A DNA stretch of 64,000 bases from Paraconexibacter antarcticus (GCF_024220175.1 NZ_CP098502.1:3786514-3850513), one strand, 5' to 3'; counted from the first letter of the stretch, positions 17,022-26,311 are shown. Notes: generated by a model from the sequence alone, not told the origin. Program-made: numbers and translations.

Positions 17022-18587
17022 GTGCCCGCTCTCGACGCTGCTCCGTCCCACGAGGGCGCCGCGTCCCTCGGGCCCCGCAGCTGGGTCTCCGTAGAGCTCG
17101 TGGTGATCGTCGTGGGTGCCTCGTCGCTGGGTGCCGAGATCGCCGCCGCTCGGCTCATGGCGCCCTGGTTCGGCGCCTCGACGATCGTGTGGGCGAATAC
17201 CATCGCCACGGTCCTCGTCTCGCTCAGCGCCGGCTACCTCGTCGGAGGGCGTTTTGCCGACCGGGACCCCACTCCTGAGGGACTCTCCAAGCTCGTTCTG
17301 CTCGCCGCCGTGCTCCTGGCGATCGTGCCGTTCGTCTCTGGACCGTTCCTGCGGACGAGTGTCAGCGCTCTTGACAACGTCAGCGCCGGGGCTTTCGTCG
17401 GCTCGTTGCTCGGAGTGCTGGTGCTCATCGCTGCCCCGATCATGCTGCTAGGTGCTGTCTCGCCGTATGCGATCCGTCTCCGCGTGACGACGGTCCGCGA
17501 CGCGGGTGCCGTAGCGGGACGCCTCTACGCCCTGTCGACGCTCGGCTCCCTTGCCGGGGTGTTTCTGGCGGCGTTGGTGCTCGTGCCTTTTCTCGGCACC
17601 CGCCGCACCTTCCTATGCTTCGCCGCCGCACTGGCACTGGTCGGTGCTCTTGGTCTGCGCCGACTCGCTGTCGCCGTCGTCCCTTTGCTCCTCGTCGGGC
17701 TGATCGCGGTACCGGTCGGCACGATCAAGACGTCGAGCACCGGCCGGGTCATCTGGGAGCGCGAAAGCGAATACCAGTACGCGCGGGTCGTGCAGACGGA
17801 CGACGGCCTGCGGCGCCTCGAGCTCAACGAGGGCCAGGCGGTTCATAGCGTGTACTCGCCCGGTGAGTGGTTGACCGGGAACTACTGGGACGAGATGCTC
17901 GTGCTGCCGTTCACCGTGCAGGCTGGGCGACCGCCGCGGTCAGTCGCGGTCCTCGGCAACGCTGCCGGCACCACCGCTCGTGCTTACAACCACTTCTTCC
18001 CGCAGACCATCGTCGACGGCGTGGAGATCGACCGCGCTCTGAGCGGGGTGGGCCGCAGGTTCTTCGGGCTTCGACCGTCGCCGCGCCTCCGCCTGCACAC
18101 GGCCGATGCTCGGCCGTTCCTGCGACGGAACCGAGGCAAATGGGACCTGATCATCGTCGATGCCTACCGCCAGCCGTACGTCCCGTTCTACCTGTCCACC
18201 GTCGAGTTCTTTCGCCTCGTCAGCGACCGTCTCAACCCCGGCGGCTCGGTCATCGTCAACGTGGGCCACCCTGATGGCTCCGACGGCCTGGAGAAAGTCC
18301 TGTCCGCGACCCTGAGCCGCGTCTTCGGCTCGGTACTGCGTGACCCTTCCCAACCGGTCAACACCATGCTCCTGGCGAGTCATGCCGTGGCGTCCTCCGC
18401 GTTGTTGACGCGAGCCGCCCGGGCCCCGGGGACGCTCCCCCCGCCGTTGCGCCCGATCGCCCGCGCCACTTCGGCCCGCCTGGCCGCCAAGCTGGACGGT
18501 GGCCAGGTCTACACGGACGACGTGGCACCGGTCGAGTGGCTGGTCGACGCGTCGATCGTGCAGGTCGCCGCCGAGGGTCATCGCTGA
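17022..18587 (+). CDS. fused membrane / spermidine-synthase-like protein
   Basis: This is a 521-residue protein. The first 230 residues hold several transmembrane helices (VVIVVGASSLGAEIAAARL, then GSLLGVLVLIAAPIMLLGAV). The second half is a SpeE-like Rossmann methyltransferase fold: VAVLGNAAGTTARAY (binding loop), VDGVEIDRAL (acidic strand end) and WDLIIVDAYRQPYVP. Such fusions are widespread in bacteria. Their product is not firmly known, and they are not proven polyamine synthases. The start is the GTG at 17022, with a -10 box six bases upstream and two palindromes further up. Confidence 0.8.
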   Translation: MPALDAAPSHEGAASLGPRSWVSVELVVIVVGASSLGAEIAAARLMAPWFGASTIVWANTIATVLVSLSAGYLVGGRFADRDPTPEGLSKLVLLAAVLLAIVPFVSGPFLRTSVSALDNVSAGAFVGSLLGVLVLIAAPIMLLGAVSPYAIRLRVTTVRDAGAVAGRLYALSTLGSLAGVFLAALVLVPFLGTRRTFLCFAAALALVGALGLRRLAVAVVPLLLVGLIAVPVGTIKTSSTGRVIWERESEYQYARVVQTDDGLRRLELNEGQAVHSVYSPGEWLTGNYWDEMLVLPFTVQAGRPPRSVAVLGNAAGTTARAYNHFFPQTIVDGVEIDRALSGVGRRFFGLRPSPRLRLHTADARPFLRRNRGKWDLIIVDAYRQPYVPFYLSTVEFFRLVSDRLNPGGSVIVNVGHPDGSDGLEKVLSATLSRVFGSVLRDPSQPVNTMLLASHAVASSALLTRAARAPGTLPPPLRPIARATSARLAAKLDGGQVYTDDVAPVEWLVDASIVQVAAEGHR

Positions 18588-18686
18588 GCATGTGGGCACC
18601 TTGCCTGGCATCACGACGGTCGGGACGCGGGCACCTGCCTCACGGGCCGCCGCCCTGCAGTGTCCGACGGCGCGTAGGAGACGCGG

Positions 18687-18692
18687 TAGGAT
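18687..18692 (+). promoter_or_regulatory. -10 box of a leaderless promoter
   Basis: TAGGAT, a near-ideal actinobacterial -10 box, ends six bases before the GTG start at 18699. A second GTAGGA lies 15 bases upstream. Confidence 0.45.
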
Positions 18693-18698
18693 CCCGCC

Positions 18699-19211
18699 GT
18701 GAACGGTTCCGCTGCTCTCCTCCCTCGCTCGCTGCAAGATGTTCGGACGAGTGTGGGAAGTCTGGCGTCTTGGCCGCTGCGTCGATGGGTCGTCGCTGCG
18801 CTCGCCGGTGCGGCTGCCGGGCTTGTCATAGGGGTGCCGACCGGGATCGTTCGCACGGAGTTCTACACGCGGATGACGCCGGTGACCTGGTGGGACTATC
18901 CGGTGTGGGCAGTCTCCGCGGTGCTCATCGGGCTCGTCGCCGCGACCTATGTTCGTGCTGGTGGATCGGCGACGACGTTGCCCGACCGCTCGGGTCGGAC
19001 GCTTGGTGCGACGTTGCTTTCAGCGTTCGCGGTCGGGTGCCCCGTCTGCAACCAACTTGTCGTGGCGGTCGTCGGCGTCAGTGGTGCCCTCAGCTATTGG
19101 GCTCCTGTTCAGCCGGCTCTCGGGATGTTCAGCATCACGATGCTTCTCACCAGTTTGTACGTGCGCCTCCGCGGCTTGCTGTCTTGCCCTGAGCCCGCGC
19201 ACGGTTGGTGA
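18699..19211 (+). CDS. membrane protein with CPVCN motif
   Basis: This is a 170-residue protein with a GTG start and a leaderless promoter. Four or five hydrophobic helices are predicted, including WVVAALAGAAAGLVIGVPT and AVSAVLIGLVAATYV. The helix ending SAFAVGCPVCNQLVV has two cysteines two residues apart and is followed by GVSGALSYWAPVQP. A Cys pair in a membrane helix, next to copper genes, suggests metal or thiol chemistry. That is inference from context; I know the family only as uncharacterised. Confidence 0.65.
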   Translation: MNGSAALLPRSLQDVRTSVGSLASWPLRRWVVAALAGAAAGLVIGVPTGIVRTEFYTRMTPVTWWDYPVWAVSAVLIGLVAATYVRAGGSATTLPDRSGRTLGATLLSAFAVGCPVCNQLVVAVVGVSGALSYWAPVQPALGMFSITMLLTSLYVRLRGLLSCPEPAHGW

Positions 19212-19254
19212 TCATCGTCGAAGTACGCGAGCGAGGCCGACCCCTCCGTCCGGG

Positions 19255-19260
19255 TACCTT
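19255..19260 (+). promoter_or_regulatory. -10 box of a leaderless promoter
   Basis: TACCTT ends six bases before the ATG at 19267. Confidence 0.4.
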
Positions 19261-19266
19261 GGTTGG

Positions 19267-19437
19267 ATGCTCAACACCATCTGCAAGGGCTGCGGCGTCA
19301 CCTTGAGCGGCAAGGATGAGGACGCGCTGGTCACCGTCGTGCAGCAGCACGTCGCCGAGACGCACGCCGCCGGGCATCGCCCGTCGCGAGAGCAGGTGCT
19401 GGCGGTGATCCGCCAGCGAGGTGATAGCGCAAGCTGA
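19267..19437 (+). CDS. DUF1059-like small protein
   Basis: This is a 56-residue protein. NTICKGCGVTLSGKDEDALV holds a CxxCG pair and HVAETHAAGHRPS holds three histidines, the 'C-x2-CG ... Hx4Hx3H' layout of DUF1059 proteins, which suggests a metal site. The -10-like TACCTT six bases before the ATG indicates a leaderless message. It lies between two metal-associated genes. Confidence 0.65.
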   Translation: MLNTICKGCGVTLSGKDEDALVTVVQQHVAETHAAGHRPSREQVLAVIRQRGDSAS

Positions 19438-19473
19438 CGGGCTGGAAGACACAGATCAAGCCCGCCCAGGAGC

Positions 19474-20133
19474 TCAGCGCCGCTCAGCGTAGAGTTCAGG
19501 GTGCACCCGAAAGCTCTCCGCGCAGGCTGCCGAGCAGAAGTGCACTGCCTGGCCTTCGTGCTGCACGGAGGCTGGTGCCTCTGAGGGATCGACCGCCATG
19601 CGGCAGACGGGGTCGCGGTGCAGGCGGTCGGGGCCGCGGTCGACCTGCAGCCGGTAGAGCTCAACGGGAGCGGCGACGTTGCGCAGCGCGGTCGGGCCGA
19701 GAGAGGTAAGACCCTCACGCTCTCCGGCCGTGCAGGCGGCGGCGGTCGCGGCGGTCGTGAGCGCCTCGTCGGGTCCGGCCAGCGCGGCCACGCGGGCGGC
19801 GATGTTGACGGCCGCGCCGAACCAGTCGCCGGCGCGCTGGACGGCCGGGCCGGTGTGCAGGCCGACGCGGACGCTCAGCTGAGCGTGCCGGGCACCGAGC
19901 TCGCCGACCGCGCAGCGGGCCAGGCAGACGGCGCGGCTGGCGTCTGCGAGGTGCAGCAGGACCGCGTCGCCCATGGTCTTGACCTCGCGGGCTTCATGGG
20001 TGGGCAACATCGCTCGGACGTCGGCGATGAACGCCTCGGCGATGTCGGCGGCGTGATCGTCGCCGTGCGCTTCGGTCATGGCGGTGAAGCCGGCGAGGTC
20101 GCAGATGACGAAGGTGTGCTGCACGCCGACCAT
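19474..20133 (-). CDS. class III nucleotide cyclase domain fused to a YHS domain
   Basis: This is a 219-residue protein. Residues about 5-165 form a cyclase homology domain (FVICDLAGFTAMTEAHGD, with the first metal-binding Asp). KTMGDAVLLHL and VRVGLHTGPAVQRAGDWFG, with the FGxxVNxAAR-type VNIAARVAAL, follow. Residues about 172-219 form a YHS domain (HRDPVCRMAVDPSEAP, then HFCSAACAESF), usually a copper or heavy-metal binding module. Cytoplasmic, with no membrane segment. The combination suggests metal-responsive cyclic nucleotide signalling. Catalytic activity is unproven because the substrate-specifying residues could not be checked. It follows DUF4396 by five bases. Confidence 0.85.
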   Translation of the reverse strand: MVGVQHTFVICDLAGFTAMTEAHGDDHAADIAEAFIADVRAMLPTHEAREVKTMGDAVLLHLADASRAVCLARCAVGELGARHAQLSVRVGLHTGPAVQRAGDWFGAAVNIAARVAALAGPDEALTTAATAAACTAGEREGLTSLGPTALRNVAAPVELYRLQVDRGPDRLHRDPVCRMAVDPSEAPASVQHEGQAVHFCSAACAESFRVHPELYAERR

Positions 20134-20138
20134 CAGCC

Positions 20139-20627
20139 TCAGGCGTGCGCGGGGTTGCCGTGCCCATGGCGCTCGTGGACGACGGCGTGACCCTTGCCGC
20201 GGCCGATGAGCCAGCGGTTGGCCGGGAAGGCGAAGGTGCCGGCGATGAGCAGCGAGCCAGAGAGGGCGGCGTAGAACCCGGGGTCGGTGGCGTGCTGATC
20301 CATGACGCCGGGGATCAGCAGCATCATCGTGTTGTCGATGACCTCCATGATCGCGATGGAGATGGTGTCCGAAGCGAGGGCCAGCGGCACGACGGCCGAC
20401 AGCGCGAGGCCCGAGCGCAGTAGCGGCAGACTCGTCAGCAGGTAGCCGAAGAAGAAGGCCAGGCCGACGGCCAGCGCGACGGTGGCGAGGTTCGACCAGC
20501 CCAAGGCGGTGCCAATGATCATGCCAAGCACCTCGCCGATGGCGCAGCCGGTGAGGCAGTGGACGGTGGCGCTGAAGGCGAGGCGGTTGAGGCCTTGTGG
20601 GCTCTCAGCGTGGGCGTGTGTGGACAT
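20139..20627 (-). CDS. DUF4396 membrane protein
   Basis: This is a 162-residue protein with a His-containing N-terminus (STHAHAESP), four predicted transmembrane helices and a His-rich tail (HAVVHERHGHGNPAHA). The pattern TVHCLTGCAIGEVLGMIIG is typical of DUF4396, which often sits in copper-resistance or multicopper-oxidase loci. A GGAG-type Shine-Dalgarno (GGGGATTCTCC on the + strand) lies near the start. Transport or metal binding is inferred. It lies between csoR and the cyclase-YHS gene on the same strand. Confidence 0.8.
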   Translation of the reverse strand: MSTHAHAESPQGLNRLAFSATVHCLTGCAIGEVLGMIIGTALGWSNLATVALAVGLAFFFGYLLTSLPLLRSGLALSAVVPLALASDTISIAIMEVIDNTMMLLIPGVMDQHATDPGFYAALSGSLLIAGTFAFPANRWLIGRGKGHAVVHERHGHGNPAHA

Positions 20628-20684
20628 GGGGGATTCTCCTTCGGGGAAGGATGGGTGCGCGCAGCGACCCGAGGGGGGTTGGCG

Positions 20685-20984
20685 TCAGCGCTTCATCAGC
20701 CGCGCGACGGCGGCCATCATCTCGTCGGTGCGGTCGGTCTGCTTGTCCTGTGGGCCACCGAGGATGCAGTGACGAGCGTGCTCGTCGAGCAGACCAAGAG
20801 CGACCTTGTCCAGTGCGGCCTGAATCGCACTGATCTGAGTAAGGACGTCGATGCAGTAGCGGTCCTCCTCCACCATCCCCTGGATGCCGCGGACCTGACC
20901 CTCGATGCGACGCAGCCGAGTCTGCAGCTTGTCCTTCGTGGCGGAGTACCCGCGGGGTTCAGAGGTGGGAGTAGAGGCGGCCAT
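20685..20984 (-). CDS. csoR: CsoR-family copper-sensing repressor
   Basis: This is a 99-residue all-helical protein. RLRRIEGQVRGIQGMVEED is the family hallmark. The Cu(I) ligand set is visible as Cys in EEDRYCIDVLTQ and His plus Cys in LLDEHARHCILGG, matching the C-H-C arrangement of CsoR. It would repress the divergent copper operon and itself through the G-tract palindromes at 21001 and 21113. No recognition-helix HTH is expected in this family and none is seen. Confidence 0.9.
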   Translation of the reverse strand: MAASTPTSEPRGYSATKDKLQTRLRRIEGQVRGIQGMVEEDRYCIDVLTQISAIQAALDKVALGLLDEHARHCILGGPQDKQTDRTDEMMAAVARLMKR

Positions 20985-21000
20985 ATGGAGACCCTAGCAG

Positions 21001-21015
21001 TACCCCACGGGGGTA
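21001..21015. promoter_or_regulatory. CsoR-type operator 1
   Basis: TACCCC-ACG-GGGGTA is a perfect G-tract palindrome 17 bases before the csoR start, as expected for autoregulation. Confidence 0.75.
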
Positions 21016-21112
21016 TGCAAGCGCAAGCCTGCAGGGCAAGGTGGCACCGCTAGAGCGTCCGTTGGCCCGAGCGCGCACAGCCACGCATGGGCGGCTCGAG
21101 TCGCTTGAACGA

Positions 21113-21129
21113 ATACCCCTTGTGGGTAT
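21113..21129. promoter_or_regulatory. CsoR-type operator 2
   Basis: ATACCC-CTTGT-GGGTAT lies about 60 bases before the copper chaperone start and just upstream of a -10-like TACGGT (21145-21150), a position suited to repression. Confidence 0.75.
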
Positions 21130-21190
21130 ACCGAAATGAGTGCTACGGTCGTCATATACCCCCACCCCGTACCCGAGGAGTTCTCCGCTC

Positions 21191-21394
21191 ATGTCCGCCC
21201 CCTCCGTCTTCACCGTCTCCGGCATGACCTGCCAGCACTGCGTCGCCTCTGTGCGTGAGGAGGTCTCGGAGCTCGCCGGTGTCGAAGACGTCCAGGTCGA
21301 CCTCGCTTCCGGCCAGCTCGTCGTCACCGGCAGCGCCGAGCCGAGCGCCGTGCGCGCGGCCGTCGCCGATGCCGGGTACGAGGTCGTCGGATGA
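21191..21394 (+). CDS. copZ: copper chaperone (HMA domain)
   Basis: This is a 67-residue single heavy-metal-associated domain. Cu(I) would bind the CxxC in GMTCQHCVASV. The fold ends DAGYEVVG, the usual C-terminus of CopZ. GAGGAG lies ten bases before the ATG at 21191. It is the first gene of the CsoR-controlled operon and overlaps the next gene by ATGA. It would deliver copper to the P-type ATPase two genes downstream. Confidence 0.9.
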   Translation: MSAPSVFTVSGMTCQHCVASVREEVSELAGVEDVQVDLASGQLVVTGSAEPSAVRAAVADAGYEVVG

Positions 21395-22284
21395 CCTCGG
21401 CGCCGGCGCGCTTGGCGGCCTTCGTCGCCCTGCTCGTCGCGGCCTTCGGGACCGCGGCGCTGCTCGGCGGCGCTGTCGACCCCAGCGGCGCGAGCACCGA
21501 CTCGCCCGCACCCACCGAACAGCAGGCGTCGGGCCAGCACGACGCCATGGCCGGCGGGGGCGACCACACCAGTGCCGCCTCGAGCGAGCTCGAGACGGCG
21601 ACCGGCGCCGAGGCCGTGCCTGGCCTGTCGGTGGTAGAGGCGGGCCTGCGCCTCGTGCTTCTCAGCGACCGCACCGCCGCGGCCGGCCGTACCACGGTCG
21701 CCTGTAAGATCGTGAGGGAGGACGGCGCGCCGGTCCGCGCGTTCGACGTCGAGCACGCCAAGCGAATGCACCTCATCGTCGTCCGCCGTGACCTTCGTGG
21801 CTTCCAGCACCTGCACCCGGTGATGGACGCAGCGGGGACCTGGCGAGCCAAGGTCGACCTGCCCCGCCCCGGCACCTACCGGGTCTTCGCCGACTTCCGC
21901 ACCGCCGACGGCAAGCGCACGCTGGGCGCCGACCTGCACGTCCCCGGTGACTTCCGGCCCGAGCCCATTCCGGCGCCCGCCGCTGTGGCGCAGACCGACA
22001 GCGGCCTGCAGGTCACGCTGCGCCGTGACGGTGACCAGTTCGCGTTCTCCGTCCGCCGCGGTGGCCGCTCGGTCGACGCCGAGCTGCAGCCCTACCTTGG
22101 CGCCAAGGGTCACCTGGTGACGCTGCGGGCCGGCGATCTGGCGTACCTGCACACCCACCCTCACGGCGACCAGTTGGCCTTCGAGGCCGAACTGCCTTCC
22201 GCAGGTATGTACCGGCTGTGGGTGCAGTTCCGCCTCGACGGCCGCGTCCACACCGCTGCTTTCACCCAGGAGTCAACGACATGA
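21391..22284 (+). CDS. exported protein of the copper operon
   Basis: This is a 297-residue protein. An N-terminal signal/anchor ([20 protein letters not shown]) is followed by a Ser/His/Met-containing linker ([12 protein letters not shown]) and two beta-rich regions. Motifs include [32 protein letters not shown] and [13 protein letters not shown], which are rich in His and Met. Proteins of this type lie between copZ and copA in actinobacteria and are probably extracytoplasmic copper binders. The exact family name is uncertain. It overlaps copZ and copA by four bases each, so all three are translationally coupled. Confidence 0.75.
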   Translation: MTSAPARLAAFVALLVAAFGTAALLGGAVDPSGASTDSPAPTEQQASGQHDAMAGGGDHTSAASSELETATGAEAVPGLSVVEAGLRLVLLSDRTAAAGRTTVACKIVREDGAPVRAFDVEHAKRMHLIVVRRDLRGFQHLHPVMDAAGTWRAKVDLPRPGTYRVFADFRTADGKRTLGADLHVPGDFRPEPIPAPAAVAQTDSGLQVTLRRDGDQFAFSVRRGGRSVDAELQPYLGAKGHLVTLRAGDLAYLHTHPHGDQLAFEAELPSAGMYRLWVQFRLDGRVHTAAFTQESTT

Positions 22285-24542
22285 CGACCACCACCGATCA
22301 GGTCGAGCTTCCCATCACCGGGATGACCTGCGCCTCGTGCGCGAACCGCATCGAGCGCAAGCTCAACAAGCTCGACGGCGTGCAGGCCACCGTGAACTAC
22401 GCCACCGAAAAGGCGGCCGTCACCTACGACCCCGAGACGGTGACGCCCGACGAACTGCTGGACACCGTGCGGGCCGCCGGGTATGACGCCACGCTGCCCG
22501 CCGCGCCCGGTGAGGCCGATGACACGCCCGCCGAGGACGCCTCAGTTCGCCAGCTGCGCGACCTGCGCACCCGCTTGACGGTCAGCGCCATCCTGTCCCT
22601 GCCAGTTCTCCTCCTGTCGATGATCCCGGCGCTGCAGTTCGACAACTGGCAGTGGCTGGCGTGGAACCTCGCCACCCCCGTCGTCCTGTGGGCCGGCTGG
22701 CCATTCCACCGGGCCGCATGGGCCAACGCCCGGCACGCCACGGCGACAATGGACACGCTCATTTCCGTCGGCACCCTCGCCGCTTGGACCTGGTCGGTCG
22801 TCGCGCTCTTCCTGGGTGACGCGGGCATGACCGGCATGACGATGGGCTTTGACCTCATCCCGGACCGCTCCGCGTCGCTTGACCACGTGTACTTCGAGGT
22901 CGCCGGCGTTGTCATCACCTTCATCCTCGCCGGCCGCTACTTCGAGGCCCGCGCCAAGCGGCGCGCAGGCGCCGCCCTCGAGGCGCTCCTCGCGCTCGGC
23001 GCCAAGGACGTCGCCGTCCTCGGCGAGGACGACACCGAGCGCCGCATCCCCGTCGAGCAGCTCACCGCCGGCATGCGCTTCGTGGTGCGGCCCGGCGAGA
23101 AGGTCGCCACCGACGGCGTCGTGGAGACCGGCACCAGCGCCGTGGACCAGTCGCTGCTGACGGGCGAATCGATCCCGGTCGAAAAGCACCCGGGCGACCA
23201 GGTCGTCGGAGCGACGGTCAACGTCGGCGGCCGGCTCGTTGTCCGCGCCACAAAGGTCGGCGCTGACACCGCCCTGGCCCAGATCGCCAAGCTCGTCACC
23301 GACGCGCAGACCGGCAAGGCCCCGGTGCAGCGGCTCGCCGACCGCATCTCCGGGATCTTCGTCCCCGTCGTCCTCGTCATCGCCGCCGCCACCCTGGGCT
23401 TCTGGCTCGGCGCCGGCGAGTCGTCAGCCTTCGCCTTCACCGCCGCCGTCGCCGTCCTCATCATCGCGTGCCCCTGCGCGCTCGGCCTCGCGACCCCGAC
23501 CGCCCTGCTTGTCGGCACCGGCCGCGGCGCCCAGCTCGGCCTGCTCATCAAGGGACCGGAGGTGCTCGAGTCCACCCGCAGGGTCGACACCATCGTGCTC
23601 GACAAGACCGGCACCGTGACGACCGGCAAGATGGTCCTCGTCGACGCCCACGTCGCCGACGGCGAGAGCCGCGAAGAGGTGCTGCGGCTCGCCGGCGCGC
23701 TCGAAGCCGCCAGCGAACATCCCGTCGCGCGGGCCATCGCCGCCGGCGCCCAGGCCGAGGCCGGCGCCCTGCCGCAGGTCGAGGGCTTCACCAACCGCGA
23801 GGGCCTCGGCGTGGAGGGCGTGGTCGACGGCCACGGCGTCATGGTCGGCCGCGAGGACCTGCTCGCCGAATTGGCCGTCGCTCTCGACGGGCCGCTCGCC
23901 GAGGCGAAGACCGCCGCCGAACGCAAGGGCCGGACCGCCGTGGTCGTCGCCTGGGACGGACTCGCCCGCGCGGTCCTCGTCGTCGCCGACACGCCCAAGG
24001 AGACCTCCCCTGAGGCGATCCGCCGCCTGAAGGCGCTCGGCCTGCGGACCGTGCTGCTCACCGGTGACAATCGGCCGACCGCCGAAGCCATCGCTGCGCA
24101 GGTCGGTATCGACGAGGTGATCGCCGAGGTGCTGCCCTCAGGCAAGGTCGACGTGATCAAGCGCCTGCAGGCCGAGGGCCGCGTCGTCGCCATGGTCGGC
24201 GACGGCGTCAACGACGCGCCGGCCCTCGCCCAGGCCGACCTCGGTCTGGCCATCGGCACCGGCACCGACGTCGCCATCGAGGCCAGCGACCTGACGCTCG
24301 TCTCCGGCGACCTGCGGGCCGCCACCGACGCGATCCGCCTCGCCCGCCGGACCCTGAAGACGATCAAGGTCAACCTGTTCTGGGCCTTTGCCTACAACGC
24401 CGCGCTCATCCCGGCCGCCGCGCTCGGCTACCTCAACCCGGTTCTCGCCGGCGCGGCGATGGCCGCCAGCTCAGTGCTCGTCGTCTCCAACTCGCTGCGG
24501 CTGCGCACCTTCCGCCCGCAGCGCGACGCTACCTTCGCCTGA
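22281..24542 (+). CDS. copA: copper-exporting P1B-type ATPase
   Basis: This is a 753-residue protein from the ATG at 22281. An N-terminal HMA domain has [12 protein letters not shown]. Eight transmembrane helices are expected, with the ion-binding [13 protein letters not shown] (CPC) in the sixth. The actuator loop has [11 protein letters not shown]. The phosphorylation site is [10 protein letters not shown]. The nucleotide-binding domain has SEHPVARAI (the HP motif) and the hinge [16 protein letters not shown]. All hallmarks of a Cu(I) exporter are present. It ends the CsoR-controlled operon. Confidence 0.96.
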   Translation: MTTTTDQVELPITGMTCASCANRIERKLNKLDGVQATVNYATEKAAVTYDPETVTPDELLDTVRAAGYDATLPAAPGEADDTPAEDASVRQLRDLRTRLTVSAILSLPVLLLSMIPALQFDNWQWLAWNLATPVVLWAGWPFHRAAWANARHATATMDTLISVGTLAAWTWSVVALFLGDAGMTGMTMGFDLIPDRSASLDHVYFEVAGVVITFILAGRYFEARAKRRAGAALEALLALGAKDVAVLGEDDTERRIPVEQLTAGMRFVVRPGEKVATDGVVETGTSAVDQSLLTGESIPVEKHPGDQVVGATVNVGGRLVVRATKVGADTALAQIAKLVTDAQTGKAPVQRLADRISGIFVPVVLVIAAATLGFWLGAGESSAFAFTAAVAVLIIACPCALGLATPTALLVGTGRGAQLGLLIKGPEVLESTRRVDTIVLDKTGTVTTGKMVLVDAHVADGESREEVLRLAGALEAASEHPVARAIAAGAQAEAGALPQVEGFTNREGLGVEGVVDGHGVMVGREDLLAELAVALDGPLAEAKTAAERKGRTAVVVAWDGLARAVLVVADTPKETSPEAIRRLKALGLRTVLLTGDNRPTAEAIAAQVGIDEVIAEVLPSGKVDVIKRLQAEGRVVAMVGDGVNDAPALAQADLGLAIGTGTDVAIEASDLTLVSGDLRAATDAIRLARRTLKTIKVNLFWAFAYNAALIPAAALGYLNPVLAGAAMAASSVLVVSNSLRLRTFRPQRDATFA

Positions 24543-24582
24543 GCAGGGCGGGCGCTCACCCGCGAGTCGCCTGAAGCGATGT

Positions 24583-24588
24583 TATGAT
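24583..24588 (+). promoter_or_regulatory. -10 box of the M23 peptidase promoter
   Basis: TATGAT lies immediately before a 6+6 palindrome and about 20 bases before the riboswitch. This places the transcription start inside the palindrome. Confidence 0.45.
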
Positions 24589-24604
24589 CCTACGCGCAGT
24601 AGGA
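24588..24604. promoter_or_regulatory. palindrome TCCTAC-N5-GTAGGA
   Basis: A perfect 6+6 inverted repeat with a five-base spacer (GCGCA) overlaps the predicted transcription start of the riboswitch-M23 transcript. The same core is found at 31514 and 16937. It is a candidate repressor site. Confidence 0.5.
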
Positions 24605-24736
24605 AACGCCGAGTCCCGGGCCACCTAACCCGGGAGCGGGGGAACCATGTTGTTGGGGCGAATGGACACCAGGTCGGTGTCCTAGCGCGCGACCTCTCGC
24701 GCGCGAGCCCGTCAGCTCACCCCGCAGGCTGAAAAG
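24605..24736 (+). ncRNA. ydaO/yuaA c-di-AMP riboswitch
   Basis: Conserved ydaO elements are visible in order: CGCCGAG with the CCCGGG pairing, GGAGCGGGGGAACCA, GGGGCGAAT, GAGCCCGTCAGCTCACCCC and the closing GCAGGCTG. This class senses c-di-AMP and in actinobacteria commonly controls peptidoglycan hydrolases. The downstream gene is an M23 peptidase, in agreement. The mechanism (termination or initiation control) is not evident. Confidence 0.9.
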
Positions 24737-24748
24737 CAGAGGACCTGG

Positions 24749-25618
24749 ATGAACAACGGAGACGTGGTACGGCGAGCCGTGGTGACCGCCGCGGGGATCA
24801 TCGGGCTCGCCACGAGTGCCGGGCCGGCACAGGCGGCCAATCCCGGCGGCTTTGGCACCCCCGAGAAGCCACGGGTCGCGCGGCTGTCGTGTAGCCCCGA
24901 CACCGACATCTGCCGGCAGGGCGAGGTGCTCACCGTCACCGGATCAGCGCTTTCTGAGGTGACCCGCGTCGTGTTCCTCGGTCGCGACGGACGTCGCGAT
25001 GATGCCGTTGCCGCCGCGAAGACTGACGGCGACAGCGAGGTCACCGTCACCGTCCCGGCGAACGCTCACAGCGGGAGGGTTCGCGTTGTCGCCCGCGATC
25101 TCAGCGCCAACGGCCCGAAGCTGAAGGTCCGTGTCCCCCGGGGCGGCACGATGGTCGCAGCCTCCGGTAACGAGGCAGCTGCTGCGAGCATCGCCGACGG
25201 CGTCTTTCCGATCAAGGGGAAGCATGACCTCGGTCAGACCGCCACGAACAACTTCGGCGGCCCGCGCGATCACAAAGGTCAAGACTTGTTCGCCGCCTGC
25301 GGCACTCCGATGGTCGCCGCGCTCGGCGGCACCGTGACCATGGCCAAGTTCGAATCTCGAGCAGGCAACTACGCCGTCATCACCGATCGCAGCGGCCAGA
25401 GCGAGGTGTACATGCACATGCGTGCGCCGGCGCTCGTCAGCACCGGTCAGCGCGTAGAGACGGGGCAGCCGATCGGCGAGGTCGGTGACACCGGAGACGC
25501 CAACGGCTGCCATCTGCATTTCGAGTTGTGGACGGCGCCGGGCTGGTACAGCGGCGGTCACGCCATCGATCCCCTGCCGGCGCTGCGGCGCTGGGACGCC
25601 CGTGCCGCTGACAGCTGA
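24749..25618 (+). CDS. secreted M23-family peptidase
   Basis: This is a 289-residue protein. The signal peptide is AVVTAAGIIGLATSAGPAQA, cut after AQA. A beta-sandwich, IPT/TIG-like region spans about residues 45-130 (EVLTVTGSALSEVTRVVF). The M23 LytM domain has the zinc ligands in DHKGQDLFAACGT (His and Asp) and HLHFELW (HxH). It should cleave peptidoglycan peptides outside the cell. Expression is probably set by the c-di-AMP riboswitch directly upstream and by the palindrome at its promoter. Confidence 0.88.
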   Translation: MNNGDVVRRAVVTAAGIIGLATSAGPAQAANPGGFGTPEKPRVARLSCSPDTDICRQGEVLTVTGSALSEVTRVVFLGRDGRRDDAVAAAKTDGDSEVTVTVPANAHSGRVRVVARDLSANGPKLKVRVPRGGTMVAASGNEAAAASIADGVFPIKGKHDLGQTATNNFGGPRDHKGQDLFAACGTPMVAALGGTVTMAKFESRAGNYAVITDRSGQSEVYMHMRAPALVSTGQRVETGQPIGEVGDTGDANGCHLHFELWTAPGWYSGGHAIDPLPALRRWDARAADS

Positions 25619-25629
25619 GCGACGTCACG

Positions 25630-25950
25630 CTAAGAGAACAGCCTGCGCTCGCCAGCATCCGGGCGCCGGCTGATCCGCCGGTAGAGCAGCAGCAAGACAA
25701 GCGCAGTGAGCAAGGCGGCGATGAAGCTCTCCGGCCGAAAGGCGTGGAACTCGTGCTCACCACTGATCGCATGGACGATCGGGGCGCCAATGACCATGCC
25801 GACGACGCCGCACGCCGCAGCGACGACGATTCCGGGGCGCGGTACTCGAAGCAACCAGCGGGCGCTGAGACCTGCGATCAGCGCTATCGCCAGACCGGCC
25901 AACACGGCTGCACCATGACCGATCCGCCGCGGCGCATCCACCGCGCACAA
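25630..25950 (-). CDS. GlsB/YeaQ/YmgE-type membrane protein
   Basis: This is a roughly 100-residue hydrophobic protein with three helices: LAGLAIALIAGLSARWLL, GIVVAAACGVVGMVIGAPIV and FIAALLTALVLLLLYRRI. The Gly spacing and the FIAALLTALVLLLLYRRI ending match the YeaQ/YmgE (transglycosylase-associated) family, which is stress-linked and functionally unclear. The start is uncertain; a GTG before LAGLA would drop about 15 residues. It is convergent with the M23 gene. Confidence 0.7.
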   Translation of the reverse strand: MCAVDAPRRIGHGAAVLAGLAIALIAGLSARWLLRVPRPGIVVAAACGVVGMVIGAPIVHAISGEHEFHAFRPESFIAALLTALVLLLLYRRISRRPDAGERRLFS

Positions 25951-26058
25951 GATCGTCCATTTGCTGCGGTCACCACCCGCCGCTCTACGTACGCCGGCAG
26001 GTGGGACAAGCCGGCGGCGCGACCTGTGCCGGTAGCGTCAGCGCCAGCTCCCCGCGCT

Positions 26059-26311
26059 TCACGCTTCCGCGGTCTCGGCCGGACGCCTCGCCAGTTGGCC
26101 GAACGCCACGAGCAGGGCGGCGATTCCCCCATAAAGCGCCGCCCCCACCGCCCACTTCACCGCCTCCCCGCGCGCTCGGCTCGGCCGGTACGCCACCCGG
26201 CTCAACGAATACCGCCGATCGCTCTCAACGTCCACCGGTATCCAGCTTTCCAGCCCACCAGGTCGTGTTGCGGCCTGCACATAGACAAACCACCGACCGG
26301 CCGCGGGAAGT
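26059..26311 (-). pseudogene. C-terminal part of the membrane gene split by IS copy C
   Basis: Joined to 27949-29135 after removal of the IS and one AGT duplication, this stretch continues the same frame as LRLPAAGRWFVYVQA and ends with a hydrophobic helix (ALYGGIAALLVAFGQLA). GRWFVYVQA and WIPVDVESDRRY resemble the extracytoplasmic end of copper-resistance/YtkA-like membrane proteins, which is a tentative reading. Confidence 0.75.
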
